Source: an uncultured Aeromicrobium sp. (GTDB lineage: Bacteria; Actinomycetota; Actinomycetes; Propionibacteriales; Nocardioidaceae). From it: a stretch of 10,971 nt of DNA. Positions 4,781 through 10,561 of the stretch are shown here, piece after piece. The translations under genes were made by a program, and so were the position numbers. Below the pieces are notes generated by a model. That model was not told where the DNA came from. It did no database searches and saw nothing but the letters and a program-made list of their open reading frames with translations. Each line of letters starts with the position of its first letter. Positions within the stretch are counted from its first letter, which is position 1. The stretch spans positions 1-10,971 of the forward strand of contig NZ_CAMJVP010000093.1 in assembly GCF_946221465.1 (NCBI RefSeq), written 5' to 3'.

Positions 4781-5800
4781 GTGGAACTGGCGGAGGTGAC
4801 GACCCTGCGATTGGGTGGCCGGGCGCGTGAGGTGATCGAGGCGACCGACGAGCGCACCTTGATCGATGCTGTGCGGATCGCCGACGAGGCCGGCGATCCG
4901 GTTCTCATCGTCGGCGGCGGTAGCAACCTTGTCGTCGCCGACGAGGGCTTCGACGGCACCGTCGTCCTGGTTCGCACCCGCGGCCTCACCGTGAACGCGC
5001 ACGCCTGCGGTGGCGCGACGGTCACCATTGCCGCCGGTGAGGACTGGGACGCCGTCGTGGCTCGAGCCGTGGCCGAGGAGTGGGTGGGCGTCGAAGCGCT
5101 CTCCGGGATTCCTGGCTCCACGGGGGCGACCCCGATCCAGAACGTGGGAGCGTACGGCCAGGACGTCTCCCAGACGATCGTCTCGGTGCGGGTCTACGAT
5201 CGTTACGAGCGACGCATCCGCACGGTCATGCACGACGCCTGCCGTTTCGGTTACCGCTCGAGTCTGTTCAAGCGTGAACCGCAGCGCTACCTCGTGCTGT
5301 CCGTGACGTTCCAGTTCCGGCTGGGCGATCTCAGCGCTCCCATCGCCTATGCCGAACTCGCGCGCACCCTCAGCGTCGAGCTGGGCGAACGGATGCCGCT
5401 GACGCAGGTGCGCGAGGCCGTCTTGGCGCTTCGCCGCGGTAAGGGAATGGTCCTCGATCCGGCGGACCACGACACGTGGAGCGCCGGATCGTTCTTCACC
5501 AATCCGATCCTCGAACCCGACCAGGCGGCGCGTCTGCCGGCTGACGCGCCGCGCTTCCCCCAGCCCGATGGGCGGGTCAAGACGAGCGCCGCGTGGCTCA
5601 TCGATCATGCCGGCTACGGCAGGGGCTATGGCCCCGGACCGGTGAGGCTCTCCACGAAGCATCCGCTCGCGCTGACCCATCGCGGAGGCGGGACGACGGC
5701 TCAACTCCTTGAACTCGCCCGCGAGGTCCGCGACGGCGTGGAGCGGCGGTTCGGCGTGCGGCTCGTCAACGAGCCGGTGCTGGTCGGCGTCGAGCTGTGA
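4781..5800 (+). CDS. murB: UDP-N-acetylenolpyruvoylglucosamine reductase (MurB)
   Basis: MurB makes UDP-N-acetylmuramic acid in the cytosol by NADPH-dependent reduction of the enolpyruvyl group, using FAD, the second committed step of peptidoglycan synthesis. The 339-aa length fits type I (E. coli-like) MurB. FAD-domain motifs are TTLRLGG at 7-13, VGGGSNLVV at 44-52 and GVEALSGIPGSTGATPIQNVGAYG at 103-126. Catalytic residues are visible: R159 in GYRSSLFK, S237 in AGSFFTNP and E331 in NEPVLVG, the last two being the proton donor and the C-terminal glutamate. The C-terminal domain holds GYGRGYGPGPVRLSTKHPLAL at 278-298. The GTG start has no Shine-Dalgarno and appears leaderless. The gene converges on the small DUF4190-like gene with a 13-base gap. 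Confidence 0.97.
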   Translation: MELAEVTTLRLGGRAREVIEATDERTLIDAVRIADEAGDPVLIVGGGSNLVVADEGFDGTVVLVRTRGLTVNAHACGGATVTIAAGEDWDAVVARAVAEEWVGVEALSGIPGSTGATPIQNVGAYGQDVSQTIVSVRVYDRYERRIRTVMHDACRFGYRSSLFKREPQRYLVLSVTFQFRLGDLSAPIAYAELARTLSVELGERMPLTQVREAVLALRRGKGMVLDPADHDTWSAGSFFTNPILEPDQAARLPADAPRFPQPDGRVKTSAAWLIDHAGYGRGYGPGPVRLSTKHPLALTHRGGGTTAQLLELAREVRDGVERRFGVRLVNEPVLVGVEL

Positions 5801-5813
5801 CGCCGGCGGCAGG

Positions 5814-6125
5814 TCAGTAGCCCGAGGAGTCGGCGAGCGCCGCCATCACGGCCAGCACGATGATCGCCAGGATGCCCACGGCGAGCAGGACCGTGCCGAC
5901 GATCCCGAGGATGCGACCGGCGTTGGCCTCACCGCGACCACCGACGGGCTGGGGGCTGGCGTCGATCTCGCGCACGGCCCGGTTGCCCATGACCCATGCC
6001 ACGGGTGCCAGAACGCTGCAGACGACGATGCCGAGAATGCCCAGGATCAGCACCACCGTGGCCTGGGGATGCTTGGCAGGCGGCTGCCAGCCGTCGCCCT
6101 GGGGTGCAGTGGGGTAGGAACTCAT
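5814..6125 (-). CDS. short DUF4190-like two-helix membrane protein
   Basis: This 103-aa protein has a short Pro/Gln-rich head, then KHPQATVVLILGILGIVVCSVLAPVAWVMGN (membrane segment about 23-45), a cytosolic-looking loop with AVREIDASPQPVGGRGEAN, and a second membrane segment RILGIVGTVLLAVGILAIIVLAVM (about 71-94). This is the DUF4190 pattern (LGI.....P.AW..G..A..EID......GR..A..G.ILGI.GT). Function is unknown. It is a clear paralogue of the next gene upstream, lacking most of that protein's low-complexity head. AAAGGG lies seven bases before the ATG. It is third in the minus-strand unit after adenosine deaminase, with a 52-base gap from its paralogue. Confidence 0.85.
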   Translation of the reverse strand: MSSYPTAPQGDGWQPPAKHPQATVVLILGILGIVVCSVLAPVAWVMGNRAVREIDASPQPVGGRGEANAGRILGIVGTVLLAVGILAIIVLAVMAALADSSGY

Positions 6126-6177
6126 CGATGCCCTTTCCGGAATGCGTGATGGAGGCGAGCGATGCCCGGTGCGCTAG

Positions 6178-6816
6178 TCAGCGCGCGAGGGCGGTGCTGA
6201 CCGAGCGGATGTCGTCGTAGGTGGTGTAGTCGGGATCGAAGGCACCGGACAAGCCGAGCACGATGAAGAACACGAGGGCCAACACGACCAGAGCAAGCAG
6301 CACGGTGCCGATGATGCCGAGGATCTTGCCGGTGGATGCCTCGGAACGACCCGAGTACTGCTGCGGCGCGCCGTCGATCTCCTTGACCGCCTTGGCGCCT
6401 ATGTACCAGGCGAAGGGCGCAACGAACAGCGGCAGTCCGCAGACGAAGCCGCCGACGAGACCGACGATGCCCAGCACCATCGCGAGTGTCGCCTGTGAGT
6501 GCTTGGGAGCGGGCTGCCATGCGCCGGGCGGATAGGGCTGACCGTAGCCTGGCGGCGCGGCGTATGGCTGGCCGTAAGGCGGCTGGTCCGGCTGTCCTGG
6601 CACGCCGTATCCGGGCTGCCCGTACGGGGCGCTGTAGCCGGTTTGTTCCGGCGCGCTGTATCCGGGCTGTCCGTGCTGCTCGGGACCCGGCTGCTGACCG
6701 TAGGGCTGCTGGCCGTACGGATCGTCCGGCGGGGGAGGCGGGTAGCTCCCGGTCTCCGGCTGCGGGTCGTGGCCCGGCTGCTGCGGATCCTGCGACGGCG
6801 GGTTCTGGTCGCTCAT
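6178..6816 (-). CDS. Pro/Gln/Tyr-rich DUF4190-like membrane protein
   Basis: The 212-aa protein has a disordered head (about 1-105) made of PYGQQ, PGYSAP and GQPGYG-type repeats, then two membrane segments. These are TLAMVLGIVGLVGGFVCGLPLFVAPFAW (about 110-137) and ILGIIGTVLLALVVLALVFFIVLGLSG (about 165-191), joined by AVKEIDGAPQQYSGRSEASTGK. The DUF4190 core is shared almost residue for residue in pattern with the 103-aa neighbour. The tail DPDYTTYDDIRSVSTALAR is polar. Function is unknown; such proteins are common in actinobacteria. The ATG overlaps the adenosine deaminase stop as ATGA, so the two are probably translated from one message. The head repeats are visible in the DNA as recurring CCGTA and CCGGGCTG words (6600-6720). 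Confidence 0.85.
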   Translation of the reverse strand: MSDQNPPSQDPQQPGHDPQPETGSYPPPPPDDPYGQQPYGQQPGPEQHGQPGYSAPEQTGYSAPYGQPGYGVPGQPDQPPYGQPYAAPPGYGQPYPPGAWQPAPKHSQATLAMVLGIVGLVGGFVCGLPLFVAPFAWYIGAKAVKEIDGAPQQYSGRSEASTGKILGIIGTVLLALVVLALVFFIVLGLSGAFDPDYTTYDDIRSVSTALAR

Positions 6817-7859
6817 GCCCTCATCCTGTCATGGGACGGCGGTGTCGCTGATGAGAGCCACGCATCGATGCCGCGCATTCCCGCGGCCTTGACGTCGTCG
6901 GGCGCGTACGCCGCTCGCAAGGAACGACGGGCGAGCTCGGCCAGTTCGGCGTCGCTGAAGTCCTGGGCGGCCCGCAACAGCGCATACTGACCCGCGAGCC
7001 GAGTGCCGAACAGCAGCGGGTCGTCGGCCCCCAGGGCCACGTCCAGCCCGGCCGCGAGGAGCTCGCGCACGGGCACCTCCTCGAACGTCTGATACACACC
7101 GAGGGCGATGTTGGAGGCCGGGCAGACCTCCAGCGCCACGCCTCGCTGAGCGAGCTCGTCGAGCAGTCTCGGATCCTCGGCGGCGCGGACGCCATGCCCG
7201 AGGCGGTCGGGATGCAGATGCATGAGGCACTGCCGTACGTGGTCCGCTCCGCGCAGCTCGCCAGCGTGGGGGACCAGCTTCAGGCCGGCGCGTTCGGCGA
7301 TCGCGAACGCGGGTCCGAAACTCGCCGTGTCACCACGACGCTCGTCATTGGAGAGCCCGAAGGCGTGGACTCCCCGGCCGACGTATTGCGCGGCGAGCCG
7401 CGCGAGCGTCCGAGCGTCAAGCGGATGGCGGGTCCGGTTGGCCGCGATGATCACACTCATCCCCAGACCCGTGGCCTGCGATGCCTCCCGCACCGCATCG
7501 AGCACGAGGTCGGTGAACGCCGTGATGCCGCCGAAGGCGGCGGCGTAGCCCGACGGATCGACCTGGATCTCGGTCCAGATCGAACCATCGGCGACGTCGT
7601 CCTCGGCGGCTTCGCGCACGAGCCTGCGGACATCGTCCTGCGTGCGTAGGACGGATCGAGCGGTGTCATAGAGCCGCTGGAAGCGGAACCAGCCCTTCTC
7701 GTCAGCCGCGGTGAGCTGCGGCGGCCACTCCTCGACGAGAGCGGACGGTAGCCGGATGCCGTCACGTTCGGCCAGCTCCAACAGGGTGTCATGACGCATG
7801 GAGCCGGTGAAGTGCAGATGGAGGTGCGCCTTCGGCAATGCGCTGATGAGGGGACGCAT
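6813..7859 (-). CDS. add: adenosine deaminase family protein
   Basis: Members hydrolyse adenosine or related aminopurines to inosine-type products in purine salvage, with a bound zinc ion. From the ATG at 7859 the protein has 348 aa and opens MRPLISALPKAHLHLHFTGS, giving the HxH zinc ligands (H12-H16 region) and substrate-binding GS. HAGE at 198-201 carries the catalytic glutamate, RLGHGVRA at 219-226 the catalytic histidine, CPASN at 246-250 and ADDPLLFGT at 278-286 the paired aspartates. The segment FGLSNDERRG at 167-176 replaces the classical GL(A/G)GDE, which marks a divergent actinobacterial subgroup whose substrate may differ. GTG starts at 7877 and 7865 are possible, but family N-termini favour 7859. 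It heads a minus-strand unit with two DUF4190-like genes. Confidence 0.9.
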   Translation of the reverse strand: MRPLISALPKAHLHLHFTGSMRHDTLLELAERDGIRLPSALVEEWPPQLTAADEKGWFRFQRLYDTARSVLRTQDDVRRLVREAAEDDVADGSIWTEIQVDPSGYAAAFGGITAFTDLVLDAVREASQATGLGMSVIIAANRTRHPLDARTLARLAAQYVGRGVHAFGLSNDERRGDTASFGPAFAIAERAGLKLVPHAGELRGADHVRQCLMHLHPDRLGHGVRAAEDPRLLDELAQRGVALEVCPASNIALGVYQTFEEVPVRELLAAGLDVALGADDPLLFGTRLAGQYALLRAAQDFSDAELAELARRSLRAAYAPDDVKAAGMRGIDAWLSSATPPSHDRMRA

Positions 7860-7917
7860 CGTCACCCATCCTCGCACGCGTTCGGGGCCTGATCTTCAGG
7901 GGCCGGGAGCGAGCCGG

Positions 7918-7948
7918 TTCGACGCAGCGGGGTCCGACCCCGTACACT
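7918..7948 (+). promoter_or_regulatory. candidate promoter of tRNA-Trp/secE/nusG
   Basis: TACACT at 7943-7948 fits the TANNNT -10, with TTCGAC at 7918-7923 as a poor -35 at 19 bases. The spacer contains the inverted repeat GGGGTC-C-GACCCC (7929-7941). A start near 7955 would give a leader of about 65 bases before tRNA-Trp. The divergent add promoter must lie in the same 160-base region. Confidence 0.42.
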
Positions 7949-8021
7949 GGCGTAAACCGGTGGATCCTCACGGTTTCGTCATGCCTGCTTCCACAGCCGG
8001 CGCGACGCCGCGGATCGACTG

Positions 8022-8094
8022 AGGGCAGTAGCTCAACTGGCAGAGCATCGGTCTCCAAAACCGAAGGTTGGGGGTTCAAGTCCCTCCTGCCCTG
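8022..8094 (+). tRNA. tRNA-Trp (anticodon CCA)
   Basis: A 73-base cloverleaf: acceptor AGGGCAG pairs with CTGCCCT (8087-8093), the D-arm begins GCTC, the anticodon stem TCGGT/ACCGA holds loop CTCCAAA with anticodon CCA, and the T-arm GGGGG/CCCTC (one G-T pair) encloses TTCAAGT. The discriminator G at 8094 is right for tryptophan. The 3' CCA is not encoded. tRNA-Trp directly before secE is a conserved actinobacterial arrangement. Confidence 0.96.
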
Positions 8095-8128
8095 CAGGGA
8101 CTCAACGTACGACGAGAGAAGGAGCATC

Positions 8129-8350
8129 GTGAGCGATCGTCACGAACTTGCGGGCGCGCGCGGCAAGCGCACGTCACCGCTCACGTTCTACCGACAGGTC
8201 GTCGCCGAACTGCGCAAGGTGGTCTGGCCCACCCGCCCGCAGGTCGTCAACTACTTCTTCGTCGTCTTGACTTTCGTGCTCATCATGATGGCCATCATCT
8301 CCGGACTCGATTACGGATTCGGCCAGCTGATGTTCTGGATCTTCGGTTAA
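8129..8350 (+). CDS. secE: preprotein translocase subunit SecE
   Basis: SecE is the small clamp subunit of the SecYEG protein-export channel in the cytoplasmic membrane. The 73-aa protein has the single-helix form usual outside enterobacteria: a basic N-terminus, the conserved amphipathic helix FYRQVVAELRKVVWPTRPQ at 20-38, and one membrane segment NYFFVVLTFVLIMMAIISGL at about 41-60. The start is GTG with AAGGAG at 8119-8124, a short four-base spacing. It follows tRNA-Trp by 34 bases and precedes nusG by 14, consistent with one transcript. Confidence 0.96.
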   Translation: MSDRHELAGARGKRTSPLTFYRQVVAELRKVVWPTRPQVVNYFFVVLTFVLIMMAIISGLDYGFGQLMFWIFG

Positions 8351-8364
8351 GGACTGCGATCACT

Positions 8365-9120
8365 GTGACTCAGGGACACCCCGACGAGAACACGTCTGTC
8401 GACGATCAGGTCGCCGACGTGGCTTCGGACACCACCGCGGACGAGGGCCCGGCCTCTGCGGCGCAGGCCGAGGACGACGCCGCCATCGACGAGCCGGCAG
8501 GCGATCCGCTGGAGGAGTTCCGCGAGCGCCTGCGCAACCAGATCGGCGACTGGTACGTCATCCACACCTACTCGGGCATGGAGAACCGGGTCAAGCAGAA
8601 CCTCGAGAACCGCATCACCTCCCTCAACGCCGAGGACTACATCTACGAGATCGTCGTGCCGACCGAGGAGGTCGCCGAGATCAAGAACGGTCAGCGCAAG
8701 CTCGTCAAGCGCACGGTGCTGCCCGGGTACGTCCTCGTCCGGATGGACCTCACCGACGAGTCGTGGGGTGTCGTTCGCCACACGCCATCGGTCACCGGCT
8801 TCGTCGGCAACGCCCACCAGCCGGTCCCCTTGAGCCTGGACGAGGTCGAGCAGATGCTCGCCCCGTCCGTGGAGGCCGAGGCCGCCGCCGCTCCTGCGGC
8901 GAGTGACGCTTCACAAGCGCAGCAGGCCACGACGCCGAAGGTCGAGTTCAGCGACTTCGCGGTCGGCGACTCCGTCATGGTGGTCGACGGCCCCTTCGCC
9001 ACGTTGCACGCGACCATCACGGAGATCAACGTCGACGCTCAGCGGGTCAAGGCGCTCGTCGAGATCTTCGGCCGGGAGACGCCGGTCGAGCTGAGCTTCA
9101 CCCAGATCCAGAAGGTTTGA
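8365..9120 (+). CDS. nusG: transcription termination/antitermination protein NusG
   Basis: NusG binds RNA polymerase during elongation and links it to Rho or the ribosome. The GTG start at 8365 gives 251 aa. Residues 1-55 form an acidic, disordered extension typical of actinobacterial NusG. The NGN domain covers about 61-165 with DWYVIHTYSGMENRVKQNLE and VLPGYVLVRMDL. An Ala/Ser/Gln-rich linker (about 166-192) leads to the KOW domain with VGDSVMVVDGPFATLHATITEIN at 200-222 and FGRETPVELSFTQIQKV at 235-251. AAGGA at 8349-8353, overlapping the secE stop, is 11 bases from the GTG, a rather long spacing. Longer readings through tRNA-Trp are not real. Confidence 0.97.
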   Translation: MTQGHPDENTSVDDQVADVASDTTADEGPASAAQAEDDAAIDEPAGDPLEEFRERLRNQIGDWYVIHTYSGMENRVKQNLENRITSLNAEDYIYEIVVPTEEVAEIKNGQRKLVKRTVLPGYVLVRMDLTDESWGVVRHTPSVTGFVGNAHQPVPLSLDEVEQMLAPSVEAEAAAAPAASDASQAQQATTPKVEFSDFAVGDSVMVVDGPFATLHATITEINVDAQRVKALVEIFGRETPVELSFTQIQKV

Positions 9121-9134
9121 TCGCTCGGCGATCA
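9118..9134 (+). other. hairpin overlapping the nusG stop
   Basis: TGATCGC (9118-9124, starting with the stop codon) and GCGATCA (9128-9134) form a perfect 7-bp stem with loop TCG. It begins a structured 87-base nusG-rplK spacer. It could be an attenuator, a processing site or a translation-control element. No T-run follows. Confidence 0.4.
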
Positions 9135-9207
9135 TGGGTTGAGCCGCCGCGCACGAGCGGCATAGCGAGACCCTCAACACCGCAACACCACGCAAAGGAC
9201 CCCATCA

Positions 9208-9636
9208 ATGCCTCCCAAGAAGAAAGTCGCAGCTGTCGTCAAGGTGCAGCTGCAGGCCGGTCAGGCCAATCCGGCGCCTCCCGTGGGCACCGCACTCGGC
9301 CCGCACGGCGTCAACATCATGGAATTCTGCAAGGCGTACAACGCCGCAACCGAGTCCATGCGCGGCAACGTCATTCCGGTCGAGATCACGATCTACGAGG
9401 ATCGCTCCTTCGACTTCGTCACCAAGACGCCGCCCGCCGCGGAGCTGATCAAGAAGGCCGCCGGCCTGAGCAAGGGTTCGTCGGCACCGCACAAGGACAA
9501 GGTTGGCTCCATCTCGCGCGAGCAGATCCGTGAGATCGCGCAGACCAAGCTCCCCGATCTCAACGCCAACGACATCGACGGCGCCATGAAGATCGTCGAG
9601 GGCACTGCACGCTCGATGGGCGTCACCACCGAGTAG
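9208..9636 (+). CDS. rplK: 50S ribosomal protein L11
   Basis: L11 sits at the GTPase-associated centre of the large subunit and binds 23S rRNA. The 142-aa length is standard. Visible motifs are KVQLQAGQANPAPPVGTALGPHGVN with the thiostrepton-region prolines, FCKAYNAAT, GNVIPVEITIYEDRSFDFVTKTPPAAELIKKAAG, and the C-terminal RNA-binding domain with DLNANDIDGAMKIVEGTARSMGV. Start support is AAAGGA at 9194-9199, eight bases before the ATG. It lies between nusG and rplA in the conserved order, with an unusually structured spacer on each side. Confidence 0.98.
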   Translation: MPPKKKVAAVVKVQLQAGQANPAPPVGTALGPHGVNIMEFCKAYNAATESMRGNVIPVEITIYEDRSFDFVTKTPPAAELIKKAAGLSKGSSAPHKDKVGSISREQIREIAQTKLPDLNANDIDGAMKIVEGTARSMGVTTE

Positions 9637-9703
9637 AAGCTGCTCGCGGTCCAGTAGTCGGCGGCCATCCGCCAACGACGACCGCCAGACTGCATCCACC
9701 CCC

Positions 9704-9733
9704 TGTGGAAGGGCCGGCTGGGCCCGCACCACA
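9704..9733 (+). promoter_or_regulatory. two-stem hairpin in the rplA leader, possible L1 site
   Basis: TGTGG (9704-9708) pairs with CCACA (9729-9733), and inside it GGGCC (9711-9715) pairs with GGCCC (9721-9725). An asymmetric internal loop (AA against GCA) separates the stems, and the apical loop has five bases. L1 is known to bind such a stem/asymmetric-loop/stem in 23S rRNA and in its own mRNA. I cannot confirm the key L1 contact bases, so this is a structural suggestion only. Confidence 0.3.
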
Positions 9734-9757
9734 CCTGGTCAGAAAGAGACACCAGTT

Positions 9758-10474
9758 ATGCCACAGCACAGCAAGGCGTACCGCGCCGTCGCGGAGAAGA
9801 TCGACCGCGACAAGCTCTACACCCCGCTCCAGGCGGCCCAACTCGTCAAGGAGTCGGGCAGCAAAAACTACGACTCGACGGTGGATGTTGCGATCCGCCT
9901 CGGCGTCGACCCGCGCAAGGCCGATCAGATGGTCCGCGGTACCGTCAACCTCCCTCACGGCACCGGCAAGACCGCCAGGGTCCTGGTCTTCGCCACCGGC
10001 GCCAACGCCGACGCCGCGCGTGAGGCCGGAGCCGACTTCGTTGGCTCGGACGACCTCGTTGAGAAGGTCAGTGAGGGCTGGCTCGATTTCGACGCCGTCG
10101 TCGCGACCCCGGACATGATGGGCAAGGTCGGCCGTCTGGGCCGTGTCCTCGGCCCTCGCAACCTCATGCCGAACCCCAAGACGGGGACGGTGACCCCCGA
10201 TGTCGCCAAAGCTGTCGGCGATATCAAGGGCGGCAAGATCGACTTTCGCGTCGATCGCCACGCCAACTTGCACTTCGTGATCGGCAAGGCCTCCTTCACG
10301 GCCGAGCAGCTCGCCGAGAACTACGGTGCGGCGATCGAGGAGATCCTGCGACTCAAGCCCTCGAGCTCGAAGGGGCGCTACCTCAGGAAGATCACGTTCT
10401 CCACGACCCACGGTCCGGGCGTCCCGGTCGATCCGACCCATCTGCGGGACTTCGCGTCCGCTGGGGACGCCTGA
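9758..10474 (+). CDS. rplA: 50S ribosomal protein L1
   Basis: L1 forms the mobile stalk of the large subunit at the tRNA exit site and in many bacteria represses its own message. The 238-aa protein is of normal length. Diagnostic stretches are SKAYRAVAEKIDRDKLYTPLQAAQLVKE, VDVAIRLGVDPRKADQMVRGTVNLPHGTGK, GADFVGSDDLVEKVSEGWLDFD, the highly conserved GRLGRVLGPRNLMPNPKTGTV, and KGGKIDFRVDRHANLHFVIGK. AAAGAG at 9743-9748 is nine bases from the ATG. A 121-base spacer separates it from rplK, and a terminator-like hairpin follows. Confidence 0.98.
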   Translation: MPQHSKAYRAVAEKIDRDKLYTPLQAAQLVKESGSKNYDSTVDVAIRLGVDPRKADQMVRGTVNLPHGTGKTARVLVFATGANADAAREAGADFVGSDDLVEKVSEGWLDFDAVVATPDMMGKVGRLGRVLGPRNLMPNPKTGTVTPDVAKAVGDIKGGKIDFRVDRHANLHFVIGKASFTAEQLAENYGAAIEEILRLKPSSSKGRYLRKITFSTTHGPGVPVDPTHLRDFASAGDA

Positions 10475-10494
10475 CCGCGGTCTCGGTTGTTCAT

Positions 10495-10531
10495 CCGAAG
10501 GCCTCCGCCGATTCCCGGTGGGGGCCTTCGG
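10495..10531 (+). terminator. terminator hairpin after rplA
   Basis: A 15-bp stem (10495-10509 with 10517-10531; two G-T pairs) with a seven-base loop lies 20 bases after the rplA stop. There is no T-run, which is acceptable in this GC-rich group. It separates the rplK-rplA unit from the lipoprotein, whose own -10 begins 18 bases later. Confidence 0.72.
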
Positions 10532-10548
10532 CATTGAAAGCGGACAGG

Positions 10549-10554
10549 TATCGT
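10549..10554 (+). promoter_or_regulatory. -10 element of the lipoprotein gene, near-leaderless
   Basis: TATCGT fits TANNNT and ends seven bases before the ATG at 10562. There is no Shine-Dalgarno in the gap. The preceding terminator and this element together suggest separate, leaderless transcription. Confidence 0.5.
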
Positions 10555-10561
10555 GCACACC

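Noticed and set aside
4676..5704. Minus-strand frame of 342 codons opposite murB
   Set aside because: Antisense shadow of murB with low-complexity Arg/Gly/His content and no recognisable motif; it also overlaps the rpmG terminator region.
8068..8364. N-terminal extension of NusG from an ATG inside tRNA-Trp
   Set aside because: It overlaps tRNA-Trp and all of secE in another frame; GTG at 8365 gives the family-like start.
10474..10484. GACCGCGGTC palindrome after the rplA stop as an operator or terminator
   Set aside because: A ten-base perfect palindrome has no room for a loop and is frequent in GC-rich DNA; the hairpin at 10495-10531 explains termination better.
9623..10558. Minus-strand frame of 311 codons opposite rplA
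   Set aside because: Antisense to rplA and its terminator, with no domain pattern.
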